A model generated the notes under the pieces. The model worked only from the letters and a program-made list of their open reading frames with translations, was not told where the DNA came from and searched no databases. This document shows, piece after piece, positions 44,735-52,387 of a DNA stretch of 64,000 nucleotides. The stretch is taken from NCBI RefSeq assembly GCF_900602065.1, contig NZ_UWFN01000310.1, positions 310,001 through 374,000 on the forward strand, given 5' to 3'. How positions within the stretch are numbered: position 1 is the stretch's first letter; the number at the start of each line of letters is the position of its first letter. A program made the translations under genes and the position numbers. This stretch comes from Pseudomonas viridiflava (GTDB lineage: Bacteria; Pseudomonadota; Gammaproteobacteria; Pseudomonadales; Pseudomonadaceae).

Positions 44735-44772
44735 AAAGAAACGGCGCGGCTTGAGGGCCGCGCCGTTTCTTT
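44735..44772. terminator. Bidirectional terminator after the semialdehyde dehydrogenase gene
   Basis: AAAGAAACGGCGCGGC and GCCGCGCCGTTTCTTT form a perfect 16-bp stem with a six-base loop. It separates the dehydrogenase gene from the FadR-family gene. Confidence 0.9.
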
Positions 44773-44796
44773 TACAGAGCACTGATCAGGTCAGTC

Positions 44797-46380
44797 TCAA
44801 GCGATGGGCTGATCGCTCCACTCGCTGTTGACCAGACGCTTGAGGCCCAGTGGGTTAGCGTTCTGCAGCGCTTCTGGCAGCAGGCTGTCAGGGTAGTTCT
44901 GATAGCAGACCGGACGCAGGAAGCGATCGATGGCCAGAGTGCCCACCGAAGTACCACGTGCATCGGAAGTCGCCGGGTATGGACCACCGTGGACCATGGC
45001 TTCGCAGACTTCGACGCCGGTCGGGTAACCGTTGACGAGGATACGGCCGACTTTTTCTTCCAGCACCGGTACCAGCCATTGGTACTTCTTCAGGTCGCTC
45101 TGCTCGCCGATCAGGGTGGCGGTCAGTTGGCCGCGCAGGCCTTGCAGGGCGCTTTTCAGTTGCGCGTCGTCAGCGACTTCGATCACCAGGGTAGTCGGGC
45201 CGAATACTTCTTCCTGCAGCAGTGGGTCGCCATTGAGCAGCAGGCTGACGTCAGCCTTGAACAGCTGAGCCTGAGCCTGTTTGCCCTCCTGCGGTTTACC
45301 CGCCAGGTGCGTAACACCCGGGTGCGACAGCAGGTGCTGAACGCCTTTGCTGTAGCTGCGCAGGCCGCCTGCGTTAAGCATGGTTTGTGGAGCCTGGGCG
45401 CCCATGTGTTCCTGAAGTTGCTCAAGGAACTTGGTGAAGGTTGGCGAGCTGATGCCGATCACTACGCCAGGGTTGGTGCAGAACTGGCCTGCGCCCATGA
45501 CCACCGACGCTGCGAGGTCCTTGGCCACGGCATCGCCGCGAGCGGACAGCGCTTCAGGCAGCAGGACAACCGGGTTGATGCTCGACATTTCCGCGAAAAC
45601 CGGGATTGGCTCAGGACGTTCGGCAGCCATTTTGCACAGTGCGTCGCCACCGCTCAGGGAGCCAGTGAAGCCAACGGCCTTGATCGCCGGATGCTTGACC
45701 AGACCTTCACCAACGCCGCTGCCGAAAATCATGTTGAACACGCCTTTCGGCATGTTGGTTTTTTCTGCGGCACGAATGATCGCGGAGCCAACCAGATCGG
45801 CAGTTGCCATGTGGCCGCTGTGCGCTTTGAACACAACCGGGCAACCGGCAGCCAGTGCTGCAGCGGTGTCGCCGCCAGCAGTGGAGAAAGCCAGCGGGAA
45901 GTTGCTCGCGCCGAAAACAGCAACCGGGCCCACACCGATGCGATATTGGCGCAGGTCAACGCGTGGCAGTGGTTTGCGATCCGGCAGTGCCAGGTCGATG
46001 CGTGCACCCAGGTAGTCGCCGCGGCGCAGGACTTTGGCGAACAGGCGCATCTGGCCGCTGGTCCGTCCGCGCTCACCCTGAATACGGGCAGCCGGCAGGG
46101 CGGTTTCCTGGCAAACGATGGCAACGAAATCATCACCGAGCTGGTCCAGCTCGTCGGCGATTGCATCAAGGAATTCTGCACGACGCGCCGGGCTCAGCTG
46201 GCGGTACTCAACAAAAGCGCCTTTGGCTGCCAGAGCTGCTGCGTCAATTTCCGCATCAGTGGCCTGATAAAAGCTGTAAGGCAGTGCTTCACCGGTAGTG
46301 GCGTCGAGACTTTTGTGTTGCGGCTCGCCAAGTGCGCTACGTGCGCCTGCGATGAAGTTGTGGCCGAGAACATTAGGCAT
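44797..46380 (-). CDS. Aldehyde dehydrogenase, 2,5-dioxovalerate (alpha-ketoglutarate semialdehyde) type
   Basis: 527 residues. NAD(P)+-dependent dehydrogenase with catalytic C301 in GAGQFCTNPGV and the general base E264 in VFAEMSSINPVV. The length and the C-terminal PTGVEVCEAMVHGGPYPAT are those of the KGSADH branch, which ends glucarate/galactarate, pentose-acid and hydroxyproline pathways at 2-oxoglutarate. No other enzyme of such a pathway lies near. The FadR-type gene downstream supports inducible control. Confidence 0.88.
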   Translation of the reverse strand: MPNVLGHNFIAGARSALGEPQHKSLDATTGEALPYSFYQATDAEIDAAALAAKGAFVEYRQLSPARRAEFLDAIADELDQLGDDFVAIVCQETALPAARIQGERGRTSGQMRLFAKVLRRGDYLGARIDLALPDRKPLPRVDLRQYRIGVGPVAVFGASNFPLAFSTAGGDTAAALAAGCPVVFKAHSGHMATADLVGSAIIRAAEKTNMPKGVFNMIFGSGVGEGLVKHPAIKAVGFTGSLSGGDALCKMAAERPEPIPVFAEMSSINPVVLLPEALSARGDAVAKDLAASVVMGAGQFCTNPGVVIGISSPTFTKFLEQLQEHMGAQAPQTMLNAGGLRSYSKGVQHLLSHPGVTHLAGKPQEGKQAQAQLFKADVSLLLNGDPLLQEEVFGPTTLVIEVADDAQLKSALQGLRGQLTATLIGEQSDLKKYQWLVPVLEEKVGRILVNGYPTGVEVCEAMVHGGPYPATSDARGTSVGTLAIDRFLRPVCYQNYPDSLLPEALQNANPLGLKRLVNSEWSDQPIA

Positions 46381-46608
46381 CTGTGTCTCCTGTTTTTATT
46401 TGCGGGTTTAATCAGGCTGGTGCCTGTCTTAGAGATCTGCCGACCGTTCGATGACGGTGTGAGCGGCCTGTAACTGGCGTGGCTCAAAAATGTTGACAGT
46501 CATCGTACAACCACGATTGAAAGTGCGCAACTGTGGAGTGTCGGGCACCCAGTGTTCGCTTTAAGGCACATAGGTTATAGAGCTGGAATACTGCCACAGG
46601 GCCGCGTT

Positions 46609-47511
46609 TCAAGTCAGGATTTGCAGTCGCTTTAGCCCTCGCAACGCATCAACAACCTCGCGCAACGCCCGGTTGACCGGCTTGTCCTGACGCATTACCA
46701 GGCTCAGGGTACGAACCAGAGGCGGCGTCAGGTTGTGTATTTGCAGGTTGCGCTGATGGTGGGCGGTGGCTACCGCGATGCGTGGCACGATGCTGTAGCC
46801 CAGCCCGGCAGCGACCATCTCTTTGATCGCTTCGATGCTGCCCAGCTCCATCACCGGTTTAGGTCGAACACCGGCTTGCTGAAACCACTGATCGATCAGC
46901 AAGCGCGTGCTGCTGCCTGCTTCGAACACCACCAGAGGAAGGTTGCTCAAGGTATCGGCATTCAGGGGCGACTTCAGATCGGTCTGTTCAGGGGCAAATA
47001 TCCCGACCATTTCGTCTTCCAGCAGAGCCGTGACGTGCAGGCTACGACCGGCTGCGGGCAGGGTGACCAAGGCCAGGTCAATGCGGTTTTCTTCCACGGC
47101 CTTGAGGATCGCCTCGGTATTGCCGGTGCGAACCCGTACATCCAGTTTCGGGAAAGCCGTGCGCAACGCTTTCAGGATGGGCGGCAATAGATGAATACAC
47201 GCGGTGGCGCCAGTGCCGATGACCACCTGGCCAGCGACCCCTTCGGCATGACTGGCCAGATCCTGCAGGGCATCGTCGATCACCGAACCGATACGACCGA
47301 TATGGCGTAACAGAGTCAGCCCGGCCGTTGTCGGTTTCAGACGCTTGCCCACCCGCTCGATCAGGCGCAGGTTCAGACGTTGCTCCAACAGACGTATATG
47401 CAGGCTCACAGCAGGCTGTGTCAGGTTCAACGCAGTGGCTGCAGCCGAAAAACTGCCGTGGTGGATGACCTCGGAAAAGCTGTTCAGGTGATTCAGGTTC
47501 AACGGCTGCAT
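46609..47511 (-). CDS. LysR-family transcription regulator
   Basis: 300 residues. Winged helix at 1-65 (SFSAAATALNLTQPAVSLHI) and an effector-binding domain (GQVVIGTGATACIHLLPPIL). Its binding pocket sequence ELGSIEAIKEMVAAGLGYSI is typical of CysB-like/CbbR-like members. It is divergent from the GNAT gene, which may be a target; otherwise no target is evident. Confidence 0.88.
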   Translation of the reverse strand: MQPLNLNHLNSFSEVIHHGSFSAAATALNLTQPAVSLHIRLLEQRLNLRLIERVGKRLKPTTAGLTLLRHIGRIGSVIDDALQDLASHAEGVAGQVVIGTGATACIHLLPPILKALRTAFPKLDVRVRTGNTEAILKAVEENRIDLALVTLPAAGRSLHVTALLEDEMVGIFAPEQTDLKSPLNADTLSNLPLVVFEAGSSTRLLIDQWFQQAGVRPKPVMELGSIEAIKEMVAAGLGYSIVPRIAVATAHHQRNLQIHNLTPPLVRTLSLVMRQDKPVNRALREVVDALRGLKRLQILT

Positions 47512-47611
47512 GGCAAAGTTTTACTTATGCTTGGGATGAGTAATCATAGCTTTATTAAGGTGTCGGGCGTCGTCATGATTGCCGCACTTGTAGTCGTTAC
47601 CGAGAACCAAG

Positions 47612-48148
47612 ATGAATCACGATCTAATCCTGCGCACCGCTCGCGAGGATGACATGCCCGCAGTACAGGCGATTTATGCGCACCACGTGCTGACCGGCAT
47701 TGCCAGCTTTGAACTGCAGCCGCCGACAGTGGAGGAAATGTTACGCCGCCGCGCTGAAGTGCTCTCACGCGAATTGCCGTACCTGGTTGCCGAACTGGCG
47801 GGAGAGGTCGTTGGCTATGGTTACGCCACCCTGTATCGACCCCGACCCGGCTATCGTTTTACAGCGGAAGATTCGGTGTATATGGCAGAAGGCATGGCCG
47901 GTAAAGGCATCGGTCATGCGCTGTTGAGCGCTGTCATCGATCACTGCGTGCAGGGTGGCTGGCGCCAGATGGTGGCGGTGATCGGCAACAGTGAAAACCA
48001 CGCCTCGCTGCGCCTGCATGAAAAGCTGGGCTTTCGTCGGGTCGGCGTTTTTGAGTCGGTTGGCTTCAAGCACGGGCGTTGGGTTGACACCGTGTTGATG
48101 CAGCGAGCGCTGGCGGAGGGGAGCAGTACGCTGCCCAACGATCAGTGA
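47612..48148 (+). CDS. GNAT N-acetyltransferase (phosphinothricin/methionine-sulfoximine acetyltransferase type)
   Basis: 178 residues. Opening LRTAREDDMPAVQAIYAHHV and the segment SVYMAEGMAGKGIGHALLSA are typical of the Pat/MddA branch, which acetylates phosphinothricin, methionine sulfoximine or related amino-acid analogues. The acetyl-CoA loop is MAGKGIG and the C-terminal GFKHGRWVDTVLMQR is conserved. Precise substrate inferred only. Confidence 0.85.
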   Translation: MNHDLILRTAREDDMPAVQAIYAHHVLTGIASFELQPPTVEEMLRRRAEVLSRELPYLVAELAGEVVGYGYATLYRPRPGYRFTAEDSVYMAEGMAGKGIGHALLSAVIDHCVQGGWRQMVAVIGNSENHASLRLHEKLGFRRVGVFESVGFKHGRWVDTVLMQRALAEGSSTLPNDQ

Positions 48149-48214
48149 TGGGCGATGGTCGATAGACTATTTGCATATTAGTTTAGAATTTAAATGCATT
48201 TTCGGAATAAATAA

Positions 48215-48308
48215 TCCAGTGATAAGGTTTTAACCAGTCACTGGAAACCTTGAGAAAAGTTATAAGAAAGGGATTTCGGCTGGCGGCCTGACTTATAACT
48301 TCTCAAGG
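48215..48308 (+). promoter_or_regulatory. Two-hairpin leader that can hide the ribosome-binding site of the ABC operon
   Basis: First hairpin 48215-48245: TCCAGTGA/TCACTGGA with an inner GGTT/AACC. Second hairpin: CCTTGAGAAAAGTTATAAG (48248-48266) pairs over 17 bp, apart from a two-A bulge, with CTTATAACTTCTCAAGG (48292-48308). The right arm contains most of the Shine-Dalgarno AAGGA (48305-48309), eight bases before ATG 48318. Loop 48267-48291. The structure would block initiation when formed. The trigger is unknown. Confidence 0.6.
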
Positions 48309-48317
48309 AATACCTGC

Positions 48318-49394
48318 ATGGCAGCTTTTGATCATCTCACCCGCCGTCGTCTGCTTGGCCTGACCGGTGTTGCTCTTGCCAGCCCGTTACTGGCTTCTGT
48401 TCCCGGGTTTGCCTGGGCTGCCGACGAACATGCCGGGCACAACGTCGGCGGCGCTGATGCCGAGCCCGCGGGCACCGGGGAATTCATCAAGCTTGCCGAA
48501 ACACGCAAACTCAAGCTGGCGGTCAATCTCAACGCGGTATGCCTGGCGCCGGTGGTGATTGCCCACGGCCAGGGTTTCTTCACCAATCACAATCTGGACG
48601 TCGAACTGGTCAATTTCGGCAACTCCACAGAAGTGCTGCTTGAGGCCATAGCCACCGGTAAAGCTGACGCCGGTGTCGGCATGGCCTTACGCTGGCTGAA
48701 AGCATTGGAGCAGGGGTTCGACGTCAAACTCACCGCGGGCACTCATGGCGGCTGCCTGCGTCTGCTCAGTGCAGTCAACAGCCCGGTGCAGAAGCTCGAA
48801 GACCTCAAGGGCAAGGCCATCGGCGTGACTGACATGGCCAGCCCGGATCGTAATTTCTTCTCGATCTTGCTCAAGAAACACGGGGTTGATCCTGTGCGTG
48901 ACGTTGAATGGCGACTGTACCCGGCCGACTTGCTGGGCACCGCTCTGGAGCGCGGTGAGGTACAGGCAGTCAGCGGCAGTGACCCGTTCATGTACCGGCT
49001 TATTCAGGGTGGCAAAGCCCGCGAACTGTCGAACAACCTGGTCGATGAATACGCCAATCTCAGCTGCTGCGTGGTGGGCGTTACCGGCAAGCTGGTGCGC
49101 GAAGAGAAGCGCGTCGCGGCGGCGTTGACCCAGGCGATTCTTGAAGCCCATGACTATTCCGTGAAACACCCGGAAGTCGTCGCCAAAGGCTTTCAGGCCC
49201 ACGCGCTGAACACGTCGGTCGAAGAAGTGAAGGCCATCCTTCATGACCACACCCACGGCCACCATGCGGTAGGTGCAGCATTGACCAAGGAAATCGTCAC
49301 CTACGTGACCGATTTGCAGACGGTTGAAGTGATTCGCAAGAACACCGACCCCGTGGCCTTCTCCAGGGAGATCACCGCCGATGTCTTCAATTGA
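48318..49394 (+). CDS. NitT/TauT-type ABC transporter substrate-binding protein
   Basis: 358 residues. Twin-arginine-like signal (LTRRRLLGLTGVALASPLLA) ending at about 34. The body follows the SsuA/TauA/NrtA fold (LAPVVIAHGQGFFTNHNLDV; ATGKADAGVGMALRWLKALE). The mature N-terminus DEHAGHN and the segment HDHTHGHH are histidine-rich, unusual for the family. Substrate unclear; sulfonates, nitrate-like anions and thiamine precursors are all known for relatives. Its end overlaps the permease gene by 14 bases. Confidence 0.87.
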   Translation: MAAFDHLTRRRLLGLTGVALASPLLASVPGFAWAADEHAGHNVGGADAEPAGTGEFIKLAETRKLKLAVNLNAVCLAPVVIAHGQGFFTNHNLDVELVNFGNSTEVLLEAIATGKADAGVGMALRWLKALEQGFDVKLTAGTHGGCLRLLSAVNSPVQKLEDLKGKAIGVTDMASPDRNFFSILLKKHGVDPVRDVEWRLYPADLLGTALERGEVQAVSGSDPFMYRLIQGGKARELSNNLVDEYANLSCCVVGVTGKLVREEKRVAAALTQAILEAHDYSVKHPEVVAKGFQAHALNTSVEEVKAILHDHTHGHHAVGAALTKEIVTYVTDLQTVEVIRKNTDPVAFSREITADVFN

Positions 49395-50379
49395 AGCTGC
49401 ACCGCAAATAGCTGCGCTGGAGCGAGCACCCGCCAGATTCTGGCGGCAGGGTGCGGTGGCCGTTGTCGTCTGGATCGGCGTCGCGCTGCTGATCGCTTAT
49501 TTCCCTAACGCTACCCGTAACTGGCCGATGACGCAGGGGCTGGCCAATCTGTGTCTGGCGGTCGCCGCGTTGATTGGCCTGGCGGGTATTCTCGGTCGCT
49601 GGTTTCCGGTTGTGCAGCGTCGCGCCCATCCCGCCGGTGCCTGGCTGATTGCCCTGCCACTGTTGTTAGGGATATGGGAGCTGCTCACCGCCAAGCTGGC
49701 AGTGCTGCCTGTGCCTTTTTTTGCGCCGCCACAAGCGCTGCTCGATGTGTATATCGAAGACTGGCCGCGGCTGGCCGACAGCTTGCTGAACTCGGCATTG
49801 CTGTTGGGTACGGGGGTGGCCTTGGGGGCAGTGACCGGTTTTGTCGCGGGTGTTGCCATCGGCTGGTCGACCAGCATCGGCTACTGGCTGCATCCGGTCT
49901 TGCGCATTCTGGGGCCGGTGCCGTCCACCGCCTTGCTGCCGCTGTGCTTCTTCCTGTTCCCGAGCAGTTGGAGCGCCAGCGTGTTCCTGATTGCACTGGC
50001 GACGTGGTTTCCGGTCACGGTGCTCACCTGGTCGGGTGTTGCCAGCGTCGACAAGGCGTACTACGACGTTGCCCGGACACTGGGTGCGAAGCCGGGCTTT
50101 CTGATTTTCAACGTGGCGATTCCAGCCGCTTTGCCTCATGTGTTTGTCGGTCTGTTCATGGGCCTGGGCGCATCGTTCTCGACCCTGGTGGTAGCCGAAA
50201 TGATGGGCGTGAAATCGGGCATTGGCTGGTACCTGCAATGGGCCCAAGGCTGGGCCGCCTACGCCAATATGTATGCGGCATTGTTGATCATGGCGCTGGC
50301 CTGTTCCGGGTTGATTTCCGGACTGTTTCTGATACGTGATCGCTTGCTCGCCTGGCAACAAGGAGCCATGAAATGGTAG
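49381..50379 (+). CDS. ABC transporter permease, NitT/TauT type
   Basis: 332 residues, longer than the 250-280 usual for SsuC/TauC because of an extra N-terminal part with about two membrane helices. The permease core carries the EAA-type loop DKAYYDVARTLGAKPGFLIF. Overlaps the ATPase gene by 7 bases. Confidence 0.9.
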   Translation: MSSIEAAPQIAALERAPARFWRQGAVAVVVWIGVALLIAYFPNATRNWPMTQGLANLCLAVAALIGLAGILGRWFPVVQRRAHPAGAWLIALPLLLGIWELLTAKLAVLPVPFFAPPQALLDVYIEDWPRLADSLLNSALLLGTGVALGAVTGFVAGVAIGWSTSIGYWLHPVLRILGPVPSTALLPLCFFLFPSSWSASVFLIALATWFPVTVLTWSGVASVDKAYYDVARTLGAKPGFLIFNVAIPAALPHVFVGLFMGLGASFSTLVVAEMMGVKSGIGWYLQWAQGWAAYANMYAALLIMALACSGLISGLFLIRDRLLAWQQGAMKW

Positions 50380-51167
50380 CCACTGCATCTGCTTCAACAG
50401 TTTCAACGTCCGCCGGGCTGGCGCTGCGCATTGAGCATCTCAACCACGGTTTTGCGCTGGACGGGCAGCATCTGCCTGTTCTGGAAAACGTCTCGCTGGA
50501 CGTTGCTCCGGGTGAGTTCGTCGCGCTGCTGGGGCCGTCGGGATGCGGCAAGTCTACTTTGTTGCGATTGGTAGCCGGGCTGGAGCCCGCTGACAGTGGG
50601 GCGCTACTGGCGGACGGCTTGTCGATCAGCGGCCCCGATCCGAGTCGTGTCGTCGTCTTTCAGGATCCCACGCTGTATCCGTGGCGACGTGTGTGGGACA
50701 ACGTTGCGCTAGGGCTGCAAGCTCAGGGTCTGCTGAAGACTCACTCCGGCAAAGTGGATGCTGCATTGGCCACGGTGGGGCTCAGCAGTTTCGCCCGCGC
50801 GTATCCGCGACAACTGTCGGGTGGTATGGCCCAGCGTGTGGCGCTGGCCCGCGCGCTGGTTAACGAGCCGCGGCTGCTCATCCTCGACGAACCTCTGGGC
50901 AAGCTGGATTCGCTGACCCGCATTACCATGCAAAAGGAATTGATCGACTTGTGGCAACGCCAGGGCTACACCGCGTTGCTGGTGACGCACGACGTGGAAG
51001 AAGCGCTGCTGCTGGCCAATCGCGTCATTGTCTTCAGCGACCGACCGGCCAGCATCAAGGCTCAACTGACCATCGAGCGGCCATATCCACGGCATCGTGA
51101 TGATCCGTATCTGGTCGACCTGCGCAAGCAGATTCTAGGGCTGCTCGGGTTGGGGGAAAGCTGGTAG
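50373..51167 (+). CDS. ABC transporter ATP-binding protein, NitT/TauT type
   Basis: 264 residues. Walker A GPSGCGKSTL, signature LSGGMAQRVALARAL, Walker B LLILDEPLGKLD and the switch histidine in LLVTHDVEEAL are intact, and the arrangement is that of SsuB/TauB/NrtD. Last gene of the three-gene importer operon. Confidence 0.93.
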   Translation: MVATASASTVSTSAGLALRIEHLNHGFALDGQHLPVLENVSLDVAPGEFVALLGPSGCGKSTLLRLVAGLEPADSGALLADGLSISGPDPSRVVVFQDPTLYPWRRVWDNVALGLQAQGLLKTHSGKVDAALATVGLSSFARAYPRQLSGGMAQRVALARALVNEPRLLILDEPLGKLDSLTRITMQKELIDLWQRQGYTALLVTHDVEEALLLANRVIVFSDRPASIKAQLTIERPYPRHRDDPYLVDLRKQILGLLGLGESW

Positions 51168-51199
51168 CGGTTTTGGAAACAGTTTTCAGAAACGGGCTT

Positions 51200-51436
51200 T
51201 TAGAAGCGGGCCTGGGCTGAATACTCCGGCCCGTCATTGAAGCAGGCCAGGTCTACCAGCAGGGTTTCCCACTCCACGCCATCGACGAACTGGTCCAGAT
51301 GCGCCTGACCCGCGTCGGCATCCTCGGCGGTGATGCTTTTCATCGGTTCCGGCTGAACGGTGAAGCTTTGCGGCGTGGCAGTTTTGATCGCAAGGCGAGA
51401 GAGCAGCGATTCCTTGAGCAACAGTAGATAGGACAT
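51200..51436 (-). CDS. Small protein of unknown function beside the ABC operon
   Basis: 78 residues, no signal peptide. Acidic C-terminal half (ITAEDADAGQAHLDQFVDGV; WETLLVDLACFNDGP), weakly amphipathic N-terminus. Start supported by AAAGGAATTAGCCC before ATG. Convergent with the ABC operon and divergent from the TetR gene. I recognise no family. Confidence 0.6.
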   Translation of the reverse strand: MSYLLLLKESLLSRLAIKTATPQSFTVQPEPMKSITAEDADAGQAHLDQFVDGVEWETLLVDLACFNDGPEYSAQARF

Positions 51437-51694
51437 GGGCTAATTCCTTTCTGATGGCGTGAGTATCGGTCTGCGCTGCACTGTTATTGGACCAAGCACC
51501 GGCGCAAGACTTCGAATTGGTGCGCCTTGGGCAACGATAGGTCCGGCAGTGCGGCAAATAGCGGCCTGACACCCGTCTCCTTGAAAATAGCGTGCCAACC
51601 TGGAACGCTCGTTCAGTTTTATGGCCGGACTTCAATGATTGCGACGGTTTGTCTTTGCCGGTAGGGTAGCCGGCTGTCTGGCAAGGAGCTTGAA

Positions 51695-52348
51695 ATGACT
51701 CAGTTAACCCCGCCCGGAGTGGCGGCTGAAGCGCTTGAACGTCCTAAACAGCGTCGTGCCCCCAAAGGTGAAAAACGCCGTGAAGAGCTGCTCGATGCGG
51801 CCTTGCAGGTGTTTTCCCTGGAGGGCTACAGCGGCGCCTCGGTGGCACAAGTGGCGTCAATCGTGGGTATTTCGGTCGCCGGGCTGTTGCATCACTTCCC
51901 CAGCAAGATATCGCTGTTGATGGGCGTGCTGGAGCGTCGTGACAGGGCCAATAGCCGGATTGCCGAGGAAGTTCGTTCAGACAAGAGTCTGACCGGCTTG
52001 CTGGGCAGTCTGCGCGCAATCAACCGTTCAAACGCAACCGCGCCTGGCGTGGTGCGGGCGTTCACCATTCTCAATGCGGAAAGCCTGGTCGAAGGGCATC
52101 CGGCCTGGGAGTGGTTTCAGGATCGCTACGAGTTAATCCATGGAAGGCTGATCGGACAATTTACCGATCTGGTCGAAGCGGGGGAGGTGCGGGCCGATGT
52201 TGACCTGCCGGGGTTGGTCCAGGAGATCCTGGCCATGATGGATGGCTTGCAGATCCAGTGGCTGCGTTTTCCGGAGAAGGTTGATCTGGTGGAGCGTTTC
52301 GACAGCTACATCGCACGGGTCGATGCGGCGATAAGGGTTCGTCCCTGA
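51695..52348 (+). CDS. TetR/AcrR-family transcription regulator
   Basis: 217 residues. N-terminal DNA-binding domain with the helix-turn-helix at about 45-65 (ASVAQVASIVGISVAGLLHH), after an extended basic N-terminus (PKQRRAPKGEKRRE). Ligand domain not diagnostic. The divergent small ORF and the convergent bglX gene are its neighbours. Shine-Dalgarno AAGGAGC. Confidence 0.88.
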   Translation: MTQLTPPGVAAEALERPKQRRAPKGEKRREELLDAALQVFSLEGYSGASVAQVASIVGISVAGLLHHFPSKISLLMGVLERRDRANSRIAEEVRSDKSLTGLLGSLRAINRSNATAPGVVRAFTILNAESLVEGHPAWEWFQDRYELIHGRLIGQFTDLVEAGEVRADVDLPGLVQEILAMMDGLQIQWLRFPEKVDLVERFDSYIARVDAAIRVRP

Positions 52349-52387
52349 ACCCGTCTTAAAACTTCTATCCTTGAGTCAGCCGATCAA

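Noticed and set aside
44989..46473. 494-residue open frame antisense to the semialdehyde dehydrogenase gene
   Set aside because: The minus-strand gene has catalytic motifs and a normal start; the plus-strand frame is a mirror of it.
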